From positions 282,006-346,005 of the forward strand of contig JACRNC010000016.1 in assembly GCA_016219375.1 (NCBI GenBank): a stretch of DNA of 64,000 nucleotides, in the 5' to 3' direction. This stretch comes from Burkholderiales bacterium. Its GTDB lineage: Bacteria > Pseudomonadota > Gammaproteobacteria > Burkholderiales > Burkholderiaceae_C. Positions within the stretch are counted from its first letter, which is position 1. Every line of letters starts with the position of its first letter. The notes under the pieces are model-generated. The model did not search any database. It saw only the letters and a program-made list of their open reading frames with translations, and was not told the origin of the DNA. The position numbers were made by a program, and so were the translations under genes. Shown piece by piece: positions 24,873 through 34,061 of this stretch.

Positions 24873-25688
24873 TCAGTTGCCGGCCGGCTGCTCGCTGAAC
24901 TTGTAGTCCGTCTTGGCCTTCTTGCGCAGGTCCTCGCGGAACTGGGCCGCGCGCTGCTGCTTGACGAACTGCTCGATCTGCGGCTTGACGGCCTCGAAGG
25001 GCGGCGGCGCGTTCTCGCGCACGTCGTCCAGGCGGATGATGTGCCAGCCGTGCTCGGACTTGACCGGCACGTCGGTCATCTGGCCCTTCTGCAGCTTGAC
25101 CATCGCCTGCGAGAACTCGGGCACATAGGTGTTGGCCGAGGCCCAGTCCAGGTCGCCGCCCGATTCGGCCGAGCCGGTGTCCTTGGAGTTGCGCTTGGCC
25201 AGGTCCTCGAATTTGGCGCCGCCCTTGATCTTGGCGATCAGCGCCTTGGCGTCTTCTTCCTTGTCCACCAGGATGTGGCGGGCACGGTATTCCTTGCCGC
25301 CGCCGGTCTGGGCCAGCAGCTTGTCGTACTCGGCGCGCAGCTCCTTGTCGGTGACCGGGTTGCGCTTGGCCTCGTCGGCGAAGAGCTCGTTGATCAGCAG
25401 GCCCTGGCGCATCAGCTCCATGCGCTGCAGGTAGTCGCGCGAGCGCTGCAGGCCGCGGCGCTCGGCCTCCTGCATGAAGATCTCGCGGATCACCACCTCG
25501 TCGCGCGCCTGGCGCTCCAGCTCGGGCGTCACCGGCTGCTGGCTTTGTTGCTTGACCTGCTCAACCAGTGCATCGACGCGCGCCTTGGGCACGGCCTTGC
25601 CGTTGACGATGGCGATGTTCTGCGCGAAGGCAGGCGACATCAGCAGCGCGGCGCTGGCCGCAACGAGCCCGAGGGACAGTTTCTTCAT
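24873..25688 (-). CDS. Periplasmic parvulin-type peptidyl-prolyl isomerase
   Basis: Secreted foldase of 271 residues. The signal peptide (MKKLSLGLVAASAALLMSPAFA, about 22 residues) is clear. An N-terminal chaperone-like helical part follows (about 30-140). The rotamase domain begins YRARHILVDKEEDAKALI and continues with KFEDLAKRNSKDTGSAESGG, DLDWASANTYVPEFSQAM and SEHGWHIIRLDDVR, all standard for PpiC/PrsA proteins. It probably helps outer-membrane or periplasmic proteins fold. ATG 25688 was taken over an upstream GTG because of the signal peptide. It is downstream of yciB-bolA on the same strand with 66 bp to bolA, a neighbourhood that recurs in this order of bacteria. Confidence 0.93.
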   Translation of the reverse strand: MKKLSLGLVAASAALLMSPAFAQNIAIVNGKAVPKARVDALVEQVKQQSQQPVTPELERQARDEVVIREIFMQEAERRGLQRSRDYLQRMELMRQGLLINELFADEAKRNPVTDKELRAEYDKLLAQTGGGKEYRARHILVDKEEDAKALIAKIKGGAKFEDLAKRNSKDTGSAESGGDLDWASANTYVPEFSQAMVKLQKGQMTDVPVKSEHGWHIIRLDDVRENAPPPFEAVKPQIEQFVKQQRAAQFREDLRKKAKTDYKFSEQPAGN

Positions 25689-25754
25689 GAGCGAGCGGAG
25701 CTGGAGGGGAGGGTGCGCGCGGGGGCACAAGGCGGGCGCCGGAACGCCCAGGAA

Positions 25755-26069
25755 TCAGCCCGCGGCGGGGGGAGGGGAGGCGGTGCCGCCGGACGGCGTG
25801 GCGGGTACCGATGCGCGTATGGCCAGGGCGTGTATGCCGCGGTCCATTACATCGCGCAGGGCATCATACACAAGGCGATGTCGCGCAATGACGGGCAGCC
25901 CGGCGAAGGCGGCGCTGGTGATGTGCACCGTGTAATGCCCGCCCGACTTGGCCCCTTCATGGCCGGCGTGGTGGTGGCTGTCGTCCTCCACGCGCAGGGC
26001 GGTGGGGGCCAGCGCGGCGCGCAGCCGGCGCTCGATCTCGGCCACGTCGATGCGCGGTGCGGCGCTCAT
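25755..26069 (-). CDS. BolA-family protein
   Basis: Small protein of 104 residues with the BolA fold: IERRLRAALAPTALRVEDDS at the start, then GGHYTVHITSAAFAGLP, VIARHRLVYDALRDVMDRG and IHALAIRA. The conserved His of the second half (IHAL) and the His-rich loop (DDSHHHAGHEG) are candidate Fe-S ligands shared with a monothiol glutaredoxin. BolA proteins act in iron-sulfur trafficking and, in E. coli, cell-shape control. Its ATG overlaps the yciB stop by four bases (ATGA), so it is translated coupled to yciB. The Pro/Gly-rich tail of about 15 residues is not conserved. Confidence 0.88.
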   Translation of the reverse strand: MSAAPRIDVAEIERRLRAALAPTALRVEDDSHHHAGHEGAKSGGHYTVHITSAAFAGLPVIARHRLVYDALRDVMDRGIHALAIRASVPATPSGGTASPPPAAG

Positions 26070-26719
26070 GGCGAGGGCTCCGTGGACGGCGCGCCGGCGG
26101 CGGCCGGCTCTTTCATGTGGCGGCTCAGGTAGACCGCCTGGCCGATCACGAAGACCAGCATCAGCCCGATGCCGCCGAACATCTTGAAGTCCACCCAGAT
26201 GTCGTTGGAGAAGGTGTAGGCCACCCACAGGTTGAGCACGCCCATCAGCGCGAAGAACGCCACCCAGGCCCAGGTCAGCCGCTTCAGCGCCACCCGCGGC
26301 AGGTCGGTCTGCCCACCCATCAGCGTGGCCAGCAGGTTCTTGCCGGTGAAGCGCTCGCTGAGCAGGAAGACCAGGGCCATGACCCAGTAGATGCCCGTGG
26401 GCTTCCACTTGATGAAGGTCTCGTTGCGGAACCACAGCGTGGCCAGGCCCAGCACGGTGACGATGCCCACGTTGGCCCACAGCAGCTTGTCGAGCTTCAT
26501 GCCGCGCAGCTTCATCACGACCATCAGCACCAGCGTCACGGCGATGACCACGCCGGTGGCCAGCAGGATGGGGGCTTCTGCCGGCGTGATCGGCCCGCCG
26601 GAGACCAGCCCGTGCAGGTAGCGGTTGGCCCACTCGGCGCCCAGCTCCTTGTGGCCGGCGGCGTACTTGTACGTCGCAAAGAAGAAGATCAGCGGCAGGA
26701 AGTCGAAGAGCAGCTTCAT
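26066..26719 (-). CDS. yciB: Inner-membrane septation protein YciB (IspZ)
   Basis: Membrane protein of 217 residues of the YciB/IspZ family, which takes part in envelope synthesis and septation; the exact activity is unknown. It starts MKLLFDFLPLIFFFATYKYA, the family signature, and has five to six hydrophobic helices with TPAEAPILLATGVVIAVT, ETFIKWKPTGIYWVMAL, LTWAWVAFFALMGVLNLWVA and DIWVDFKMFGGIGLMLVFVI. The length and all motifs are typical apart from an Ala/Pro-rich tail of 20 residues. It heads a yciB-bolA-parvulin unit. MsrB ends 66 bp upstream on the same strand. Confidence 0.95.
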   Translation of the reverse strand: MKLLFDFLPLIFFFATYKYAAGHKELGAEWANRYLHGLVSGGPITPAEAPILLATGVVIAVTLVLMVVMKLRGMKLDKLLWANVGIVTVLGLATLWFRNETFIKWKPTGIYWVMALVFLLSERFTGKNLLATLMGGQTDLPRVALKRLTWAWVAFFALMGVLNLWVAYTFSNDIWVDFKMFGGIGLMLVFVIGQAVYLSRHMKEPAAAGAPSTEPSP

Positions 26720-26785
26720 GGGGGCTGGCGCAAAGGCCGTGGCAGCAGGCGGGGAGGGCGAGGCAGGCGTGCGCAGGCGGGCCGT

Positions 26786-27208
26786 TCAGCCCTTGCTGGC
26801 TTCGCTGCCGGCAGCGGGCTCAAAGTCTATCGCCGCGGAATTGATGCAATAGCGCTCACCGGTGGGGGCCGGCCCGTCCGGAAAGACGTGGCCCAGGTGG
26901 GCGCCGCAGTCCTGGCAGCGCACCTCCACGCGCACCATGCCGTGGCTGCGGTCCACCACGCGCTCGATGATGTCGGCGCGGATGGGCTGGAAGTAGCTGG
27001 GCCAGCCGCAGCCGGCATCGAACTTGGTGTCGGAGGCGAACAGCGGCGCGCTGCAGCACACGCAGCGGTAGACGCCATCCTCGAAGTGGTCCCAGTACTT
27101 GCCGGTGAAGGCGCGCTCGGTGGCGGCGTGGCGCGTGACCTCGAACTGCATCGGGTCGAGCTGCGCCCGCCATTGCTCATCGGACTTCCTGACCTTGTAG
27201 TCGCTCAT
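26786..27208 (-). CDS. msrB: Peptide-methionine (R)-S-oxide reductase
   Basis: MsrB reduces the R epimer of methionine sulfoxide in proteins in the cytosol. In 140 residues the landmarks are [14 protein letters not shown] and [17 protein letters not shown], which give the two Cys pairs that bind structural zinc, and [13 protein letters not shown] with the catalytic Cys. [10 protein letters not shown] carries a second Cys that could resolve the sulfenate. Two ATG codons stand next to each other (27211 and 27208); either gives the same protein within one Met. A frame running upstream has no similarity. It is divergent from the deacetylase-like gene across a repeat-containing spacer. Confidence 0.95.
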   Translation of the reverse strand: MSDYKVRKSDEQWRAQLDPMQFEVTRHAATERAFTGKYWDHFEDGVYRCVCCSAPLFASDTKFDAGCGWPSYFQPIRADIIERVVDRSHGMVRVEVRCQDCGAHLGHVFPDGPAPTGERYCINSAAIDFEPAAGSEASKG

Positions 27209-27346
27209 CATGGTCCCCGTGTGGAAAGCTGCCGGCCAGTGTAGGCAGCGGCTGCGCCCGGCGCCGCGCCGCGCGGCGATGCCCACATGCCGGGGCGAGC
27301 AGCACGCGCTGCGCCGGGCGGCGGCGCTTGGCACACTGGCGGGCCG

Positions 27347-27408
27347 CTGGTGGGGACCTCTTGGTGGGGATCTCTTGGCAGGGACCACTTGGTGGAAACC
27401 ACTCGGTG
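27347..27408. repeat. 14-bp tandem repeat, four and a half copies
   Basis: Units at 27347-27360, 27361-27374, 27375-27388 and 27389-27402, followed by a partial one, share TTGG-GGG-CC with period 14. They lie in the spacer between divergent msrB and the HDAC-like gene, 40-100 bp before the latter's start. Iteron-like in look; function unknown. Confidence 0.85.
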
Positions 27409-27447
27409 CGCATCACCTTCGCACGCGCCCACGACGGCACCCGGCCC

Positions 27448-28434
27448 ATGCTCGCCTTCCACAGCGACGAAACCGATGTCAGCCTGCCGGCAGGCAGCCG
27501 GTTCCCCGCCGGGCGCTTCCGCCTGCTGCGCGAGACGGTCGCGCGCGAGCTGCCCGGCGTGCGGCTGCATGCTGCGCTGCCGGCCACGCGCGGCACGCTG
27601 TGCCTGGTGCATGAGGCGGCCTATGTCGATGCCGTGCTGGGCGGCGCGCTGAGCGCGGCCCAGCAGCGCGAGATCGGCTTCACCCAGACGCCGCAGACGG
27701 TGCTGCGTGCCCGCCGCTCGGTGGGCGCCACGCTGATGGCCACGCAGGCGGCGCTGCGCGAAGGCGTGGCGGCCAACCTGGCCGGCGGCTCGCACCATGC
27801 GCGTGCGGATGCCGGGGCAGGCTATTGCGTGTTCAACGATGTGGCGGTGGCCGCGCGCTGGTTCCAGCGCCAGGCGGGCGGCTGCCCGCCGGTGGCCGTC
27901 ATCGACCTGGACGTACACCAGGGCAACGGCACGGCGGCGATCTTCCGGGGCGATGCGTCGGTGTTCACCCTGTCGCTGCACGGCCAGCGCAACTATCCCT
28001 TCCGCAAGGAGCCCGGCAGCCTGGACGTGGAGCTGCCCGACGGCTGCCGTGATGCCGACTACCTGGCCGCGCTGGACGCGTCGCTGGCTGCGCTGTGGCA
28101 GCGCACCGCGGACGATCCGCCGCGACTGGCTTTCCTGCTTGCCGGCGTGGACCCGCACGAGGTAGACCGCCTGGGCCGGCTCAAGCTCACCGCCGCGGGC
28201 CTGGCCGAGCGCGACCGCCGTGTGCTCACCGCCGTGCGTGAGCGCCGCATCCCATTGGTGCTGACGATGGCCGGCGGCTATGGCGAGGATCTGCCGCGCA
28301 TGGTGGCCATGCAGCTGCACACGGTTCGCCAGGCGCACGAGAGCTGGCGGGCGTGGGCAGCGGGCGAGCAGGCCCCTGCCTCCATGTACGCGTGCGTCTC
28401 TTTGGCCGGCGCAACAGAGGGCGAACCCGGGTAA
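27448..28434 (+). CDS. Histone-deacetylase-family zinc amidohydrolase
   Basis: Bacterial class II HDAC-like enzyme (acetylpolyamine amidohydrolase/AcuC superfamily) of 328 residues, expected to remove acetyl or acyl groups from amines. Seen are the double His of the charge relay (GGSHHARADAGAGYCVFND), zinc ligands in VIDLDVHQGNGTAAIF (Asp and His) and in AGVDPHEVDRLG (second Asp), and the Tyr-bearing TMAGGYGEDL. Family-typical SLHGQRNYPFRKEPGSLDVE and RLKLTAAGLAERDR are also present. ATG 27448 gives MLAFHSDE, near the usual start; upstream frame is the tandem repeat and is probably untranslated. Natural substrate unknown; acetylated polyamines or lysines are candidates. The thioesterase gene follows after 33 bp. 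Confidence 0.9.
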   Translation: MLAFHSDETDVSLPAGSRFPAGRFRLLRETVARELPGVRLHAALPATRGTLCLVHEAAYVDAVLGGALSAAQQREIGFTQTPQTVLRARRSVGATLMATQAALREGVAANLAGGSHHARADAGAGYCVFNDVAVAARWFQRQAGGCPPVAVIDLDVHQGNGTAAIFRGDASVFTLSLHGQRNYPFRKEPGSLDVELPDGCRDADYLAALDASLAALWQRTADDPPRLAFLLAGVDPHEVDRLGRLKLTAAGLAERDRRVLTAVRERRIPLVLTMAGGYGEDLPRMVAMQLHTVRQAHESWRAWAAGEQAPASMYACVSLAGATEGEPG

Positions 28435-28467
28435 ACCCCCGCGACGCTGGCGGGAATAATCGCCCGC

Positions 28468-28905
28468 ATGAGCCGTGTCCCGCAGCGTCCGCGCACCGCC
28501 TATGCCCGCTTCGTAGCCATCCCGACACGCTGGATGGACAACGACGTCTACGGCCACGTCAACAACGTCGTCTACTACAGCTTCTTCGACACCGCGGTCA
28601 ACCGCACGCTGATCGAAGCCGGCGCGCTGGACATCCATGCCGGCGCCGTGATCGGCCTGGTGATCGAGACCCAGTGCACCTACTTTGCGCCGCTGTCCTT
28701 CCCGCAGACGGTGGAGGCCGGCCTGCGCGTGGCCCACATCGGCCGCAGCAGCGTGCGCTACGAGGTCGGCCTCTTTGCCCAGGGGCAGGAAGAGCCGGCT
28801 GCCCAGGGGCACTTCGTGCATGTCTACGTGGACCGCGCCACGCGCCGGCCGACCGAGCTGCCCGCGGTGCTCCTCCATGCCCTTCAAGAGCTGCAGATCC
28901 CATGA
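28468..28905 (+). CDS. 4HBT-family acyl-CoA thioesterase
   Basis: Single hot-dog-fold thioesterase of 145 residues that should split acyl-CoA to free acid and CoA. The active-site region is TRWMDNDVYGHVNNVVYYSF, with the catalytic Asp in DNDVYGHVNN as in 4-hydroxybenzoyl-CoA thioesterase and FcbC/YbgC types. Central VIGLVIETQCTYFAPLSFP and the strand SSVRYEVGLF complete the fold. An AATAAT hexamer (28455-28460) lies 7 bp before the ATG and may serve as a -10. Its TGA overlaps the ATG of the nitroreductase (ATGA), so the two are translationally coupled. Acyl specificity cannot be read from sequence. Confidence 0.9.
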   Translation: MSRVPQRPRTAYARFVAIPTRWMDNDVYGHVNNVVYYSFFDTAVNRTLIEAGALDIHAGAVIGLVIETQCTYFAPLSFPQTVEAGLRVAHIGRSSVRYEVGLFAQGQEEPAAQGHFVHVYVDRATRRPTELPAVLLHALQELQIP

Positions 28906-29627
28906 GCACCCGCCCCCTGGCCGAGCGCGCCGCCATCACGCCCGCCACCACCGCCGCCGTCGACGAGGCCATCACCTCGCGCCGCTCCATCCGTGCCTAT
29001 CTGGCGCAGCCGGTGCCGCGCGCGGTGCTGCAAGACATCCTGCAGGTGGCCAGCCGCGCGCCCTCGGGCACCAACACCCAGCCGTGGAAGGTGCACGTCT
29101 TCACCGGCGCGGCCAAGGATGCGCTGTGCGGCGAGATCCTGGCGGCCTACAACGACCCGCAGCAGGCGGCGGCGCACACCGAGGAGTACGACTACTACCC
29201 GCGGCAGTGGGTGTCGCCCTATATCGACCGCCGCCGCAAGGTGGGCTGGGACCTCTACGGCCTGCTGGGCATCACCAAGGGCGACCGCGACCGCATGCAG
29301 GTGCAGCAGGGCCGCAACTTCGCCTTCTTCGGCGCGCCGGTGGGGCTGATCTTCAGCATCGACCGCGTCATGTGCCAGGGCAGCTGGCTGGACTACGGCA
29401 TGTTCATCCAGAGCGTCATGGTGGCCGCGCGCGCCCGCGGCCTGGACACCTGCCCGCAGGCCGCCTTCACGCAGTACCACCGCATCGTCGAGCGCCACTG
29501 CGGCCTGGGCGAGGGCGAGATGGTGGTCTGCGGCATGGCGCTGGGCTTTGCCGACCCGGATGCGGTGGAGAACAGCCTGTGGACCGACCGCGAGCCGGCC
29601 GCGTCGTTCACGTGCTTCCACGAGTGA
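28902..29627 (+). CDS. Nitroreductase-family FMN oxidoreductase
   Basis: FMN-dependent NAD(P)H oxidoreductase of 241 residues. The N-terminal FMN-phosphate site is SRRSIRAYLAQPVPRAVL; ASRAPSGTNTQPWKVHVFTG is the family signature, and near the C-terminus GLGEGEMVVCGMALGF forms the FMN-binding strand. It reduces nitro-aromatics, quinones or other electron-poor compounds; the physiological substrate is not evident. The start at 28902 is fixed by the ATGA overlap with the thioesterase and by the family N-terminus. Downstream there are 156 bp before the acyl-CoA ligase, so the two-gene unit may end here, although no terminator is clear. Confidence 0.9.
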   Translation: MSTRPLAERAAITPATTAAVDEAITSRRSIRAYLAQPVPRAVLQDILQVASRAPSGTNTQPWKVHVFTGAAKDALCGEILAAYNDPQQAAAHTEEYDYYPRQWVSPYIDRRRKVGWDLYGLLGITKGDRDRMQVQQGRNFAFFGAPVGLIFSIDRVMCQGSWLDYGMFIQSVMVAARARGLDTCPQAAFTQYHRIVERHCGLGEGEMVVCGMALGFADPDAVENSLWTDREPAASFTCFHE

Positions 29628-29783
29628 GGCACCACGCTCTCCCATCCGCCTGCGGGGCGCATCGCGCCTTGAAGTAGGGAGCGATCCCGAGGGCCTGCCG
29701 CGCAAGCCATTCGTAAGATTGACAAGAGCCGTTTTCACCTTCGCGCCGCGGCGCGCGAGCCACCCGACCGAGGAGCAATAGAC

Positions 29784-31418
<1,635 letters not shown>

Positions 31419-31451
31419 GCCGCGCCGCATCCCGCTTCGTTCACCCTCAAC

Positions 31452-31474
31452 AGGCGCCTTCGGGCGCCTTTTTT
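31452..31474 (+). terminator. Rho-independent terminator after the acyl-CoA ligase
   Basis: AGGCGCC (31452-31458), TTCG tetraloop, GGCGCCT (31463-31469) and a run of six T. A UUCG-closed 7-bp stem is very stable. It isolates the ligase gene from the transporter operon. Confidence 0.93.
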
Positions 31475-31502
31475 GTACTTGCCCGTACACGTTTTTCTGT
31501 TT

Positions 31503-31519
31503 GAACTGCGGTGCAGTTC
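31503..31519. promoter_or_regulatory. Inverted repeat GAACTGC-GGT-GCAGTTC before livK
   Basis: Perfect 7-bp arms around a 3-bp spacer, 103 bp before the substrate-binding protein gene and just after the terminator of the ligase. Size and symmetry suit a dimeric repressor or activator of the transporter operon. The regulator is not identifiable from the window. Confidence 0.5.
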
Positions 31520-31621
31520 CTGACCCCTGGGTCTACGCTGGGTCAACCCCTAGTTACAGGGTCCGCAGGTCCCCACTAACCTCATGTACGCCTTACGTCA
31601 GGTAACGAGAGGAGACCCCCC

Positions 31622-32857
31622 ATGCGTTTGAATCGCCGAGCCCTGGGTGTGATGGCCGCATGCACCGTGCTGGCCCACACCGCCGCCTTTGCCCAGTCCG
31701 GGGAGAAGGTCCGCATCGCCTACATCGACCCGCTGTCCGGCCTGATGGCCGGCGTGGGCCAGAACCAGGTGAAGACGCTCCAGTTCTTCGCGGAGAAGTT
31801 CAACCAGAAGAACCCCGCGGGCGTGAAGTTCGAGATCGTCACCTTCGACAACAAGGCCTCGCCGGCCGAGTCGCTCAACGCGCTGAAGGCCGCCATCGAC
31901 CAGGGCATCCGCTACGTCACGCAGGGCAACGGCTCCGGTGCCGCGGCCGCGCTGATCGACGCCATCAACAAGCACAACGAGCGCAACCCGGGCAAGGAGG
32001 TCGTCTACCTCAACCACTCGGCGGTGGACCCGGATCTGACCAACAGCAAGTGCAGCTACTGGCACTTCCGCCTGGATGCCGACACGTCCATGAAGATGGA
32101 AGCGCTGTCGTCCTTCATCAAGGACCAGCCGGACGTGAAGAAGGTCTTCCTGATCAACCAGAACTACGCGCACGGCAAGCAGGTCTCGCTCTACGCCAAG
32201 GAAACGCTCAAGCGCAAGCGCCCGGACATCCAGATCGTGGGTGACGACTTCCATCCGCTGGCCCAGGTGCGTGACTTCGCGCCCTACGTGGCCAAGATCA
32301 AGGCCTCGGGTGCCGACACGGTCATCACCGGCAACTGGGGCTCGGACCTGGCGCTGCTGATCAAGGCCGCCAACGAGGCCGGGCTGAACACCAAGTTCTT
32401 CACCTACTACGCGGGCGTGACGGGCGCGCCCACCGCCATCGGCGCAGCCGGTGCCGGCCGCGTCTACCAGGTCGCCTACATGCATCCCAACATGGGCGGC
32501 GAGGTGGGCAAGCTGGGCGCGGAGTTCAAGGCCAAGTTCAACGACGACTGGTACACCGGCTCGATCTACCACGAGTTCGCGCTGCTGACGAACGCGATGG
32601 CCAAGGCCAAGTCCACCGATCCGGTGAAGGTGGCCGCGGCGATGGAGGGGCTCAAATTCAAGAGCTTCAACGGCGACGTGGAAATGCGCAAGACCGACCA
32701 CCAGCTGCAGCAGCCGCTCTACATCTCGCAGTGGGTGAAGACGGACGCCAAGAACAGCTACAGCGTGGAGAACACCGGCTACACCTTTGCGCCGGTGCGC
32801 ACCTTCGACGCCTTCGTGGCCAGCACGCCCACGTCCTGCCAGCTCAAGCGGCCCTGA
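31622..32857 (+). CDS. Branched-chain amino acid/carboxylate ABC transporter, substrate-binding protein
   Basis: Periplasmic binding protein of the LivK family (type I fold), 411 residues with a signal peptide of about 24 residues (ending AAFA before QSG). Visible are VRIAYIDPLSGLMAGVGQNQ, EIVTFDNKASPAESLNALK, a lobe-2 segment VFLINQNYAHGKQVS and ADTVITGNWGSDLALLIKAA. GAGGAG stands 7 bp before the ATG. It is the first gene of a complete livKHMGF-type transporter. The set sits inside an acyl-CoA block, so the ligand may be a fatty, aromatic or other carboxylic acid or amide and need not be leucine, isoleucine or valine; many proteobacterial paralogues of this family were recruited that way. 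The extra 180 bp before the permease contain no gene. Confidence 0.92.
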   Translation: MRLNRRALGVMAACTVLAHTAAFAQSGEKVRIAYIDPLSGLMAGVGQNQVKTLQFFAEKFNQKNPAGVKFEIVTFDNKASPAESLNALKAAIDQGIRYVTQGNGSGAAAALIDAINKHNERNPGKEVVYLNHSAVDPDLTNSKCSYWHFRLDADTSMKMEALSSFIKDQPDVKKVFLINQNYAHGKQVSLYAKETLKRKRPDIQIVGDDFHPLAQVRDFAPYVAKIKASGADTVITGNWGSDLALLIKAANEAGLNTKFFTYYAGVTGAPTAIGAAGAGRVYQVAYMHPNMGGEVGKLGAEFKAKFNDDWYTGSIYHEFALLTNAMAKAKSTDPVKVAAAMEGLKFKSFNGDVEMRKTDHQLQQPLYISQWVKTDAKNSYSVENTGYTFAPVRTFDAFVASTPTSCQLKRP

Positions 32858-33037
32858 CCGGGCTGCCCGCGCGCCGTGCCGGCCGGGCACGGCGCCGCGG
32901 CTGGGCGCCGGGGCTGTCGCAGCCGGCGCATCGTTCTTTGCGGGCTCCGTGATCGGGGCCCGCGTCGTGTCCGCAGGGGCGGCACGCCGCGCCGGCCTTC
33001 CCACCTCGTCCTCACCGACGCCTTGCGCGTCCGACTG

Positions 33038-34057
33038 ATGGAAACCACCGTCGTCTTCCTGCTCAACGGCATCAGCTACGGGCTGCTGCTGTTCATGCTG
33101 AGCTCGGGCCTCACGCTGATCTTCAGCATGATGGGCGTGCTCAACTTCGCCCACGCCAGCTTCTACATGCTGGGCGCCTATATCGCCTACAAGATCAGCT
33201 CCGCCGTGGGCTACTGGCCGGCGCTGGTGCTGGCGCCGCTGGCCGTCGGGGTGCTGGGCGCCCTGTTCGAGAAGCTCTGCCTGCGGCGCGTGCACAAGTT
33301 CGGCCACGTGCCGGAGCTGCTGATCACCTTCGGCCTGTCCTACGTGATCCTGGAGGTGGTGCAGCTGATCTGGGGCCGCTCGGCCGTCAACTACACCATC
33401 CCCGCTGAGCTGCAGGGCCCGCTGTTCACGCTGGTGGGCGGCGAGGGCGGCCTGAGCGCCGTCTGGGGCCTGGCGGGGCCGGAGGTCTGCTCGGCCGCCG
33501 GCGCGTCCTGCACGCAGTTCCCGGCCTACCGCGGCTTCATGATGCTGGTGGCGCTGTTCATGCTGGTGGCGCTGTGGCTGGTGCTCACGCGCACGCGGCT
33601 GGGGCTGATCATCCAGGCTGCGCTGACGCATCCGGAGATGGTCGAGGCGCTGGGCCACAACGTGCCGCGCATCTTCATGCTGGTCTTCGGCGCCGGCGCC
33701 GCGCTGGCCGGGCTGGCGGGCGTAATCGGCGGCAATGCCTTCGTCACCGAGCCGGCGATGGCTGCTGCGGTGGGCTCCATCATCTTCGTGGTGGTGGTGG
33801 TGGGCGGCATGGGCTCGCTGGCCGGGGCCTTCATCGCCTCGCTGCTGATCGGCGTGATGACCACCTATGCCGTGACGGTGGACAAGACCACGCTGAGCCT
33901 GCTGCAGCTGGTCGGCATCGACCCTGCACCCACGGCGCCCGGCTATTCGCTGCTGACCATCTCGGTGTCGCAGATGGCGCCCATCCTGCCTTACCTGCTG
34001 CTCGTGCTCATGCTGATCTTCAGGCCCAAGGGCCTGCTCGGCACGCGGGAGGAATGA
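33038..34057 (+). CDS. livH: LivH-type ABC transporter permease
   Basis: Inner-membrane permease of 339 residues. The start METTVVFLLNGISYGLLLFM and the segment LIFSMMGVLNFAHASFYMLGAYIAY are the LivH hallmarks (G-x-LNFAHG-type motif). The EAA-like loop RLGLIIQAALTHPEMVEALGHNVPRIF contacts the ATPases. There are eight to nine hydrophobic helices and a short C-terminal GLLGTREE end. A non-membrane insert around residues 125-160 contains two Cys (EVCSAAGASCTQF), longer than in E. coli LivH and perhaps facing the periplasm. ATG 33038 was chosen at the family N-terminus; the frame is open further upstream in untranslated DNA. livM starts 4 bp after its stop. Confidence 0.93.
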   Translation: METTVVFLLNGISYGLLLFMLSSGLTLIFSMMGVLNFAHASFYMLGAYIAYKISSAVGYWPALVLAPLAVGVLGALFEKLCLRRVHKFGHVPELLITFGLSYVILEVVQLIWGRSAVNYTIPAELQGPLFTLVGGEGGLSAVWGLAGPEVCSAAGASCTQFPAYRGFMMLVALFMLVALWLVLTRTRLGLIIQAALTHPEMVEALGHNVPRIFMLVFGAGAALAGLAGVIGGNAFVTEPAMAAAVGSIIFVVVVVGGMGSLAGAFIASLLIGVMTTYAVTVDKTTLSLLQLVGIDPAPTAPGYSLLTISVSQMAPILPYLLLVLMLIFRPKGLLGTREE

Positions 34058-34061
34058 CGCC

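Noticed and set aside
29719-29724. TTGACA as a -35 element for the acyl-CoA ligase
   Set aside because: No -10-like hexamer follows at 15-19 bp; the DNA there is CGCGCCGCG.
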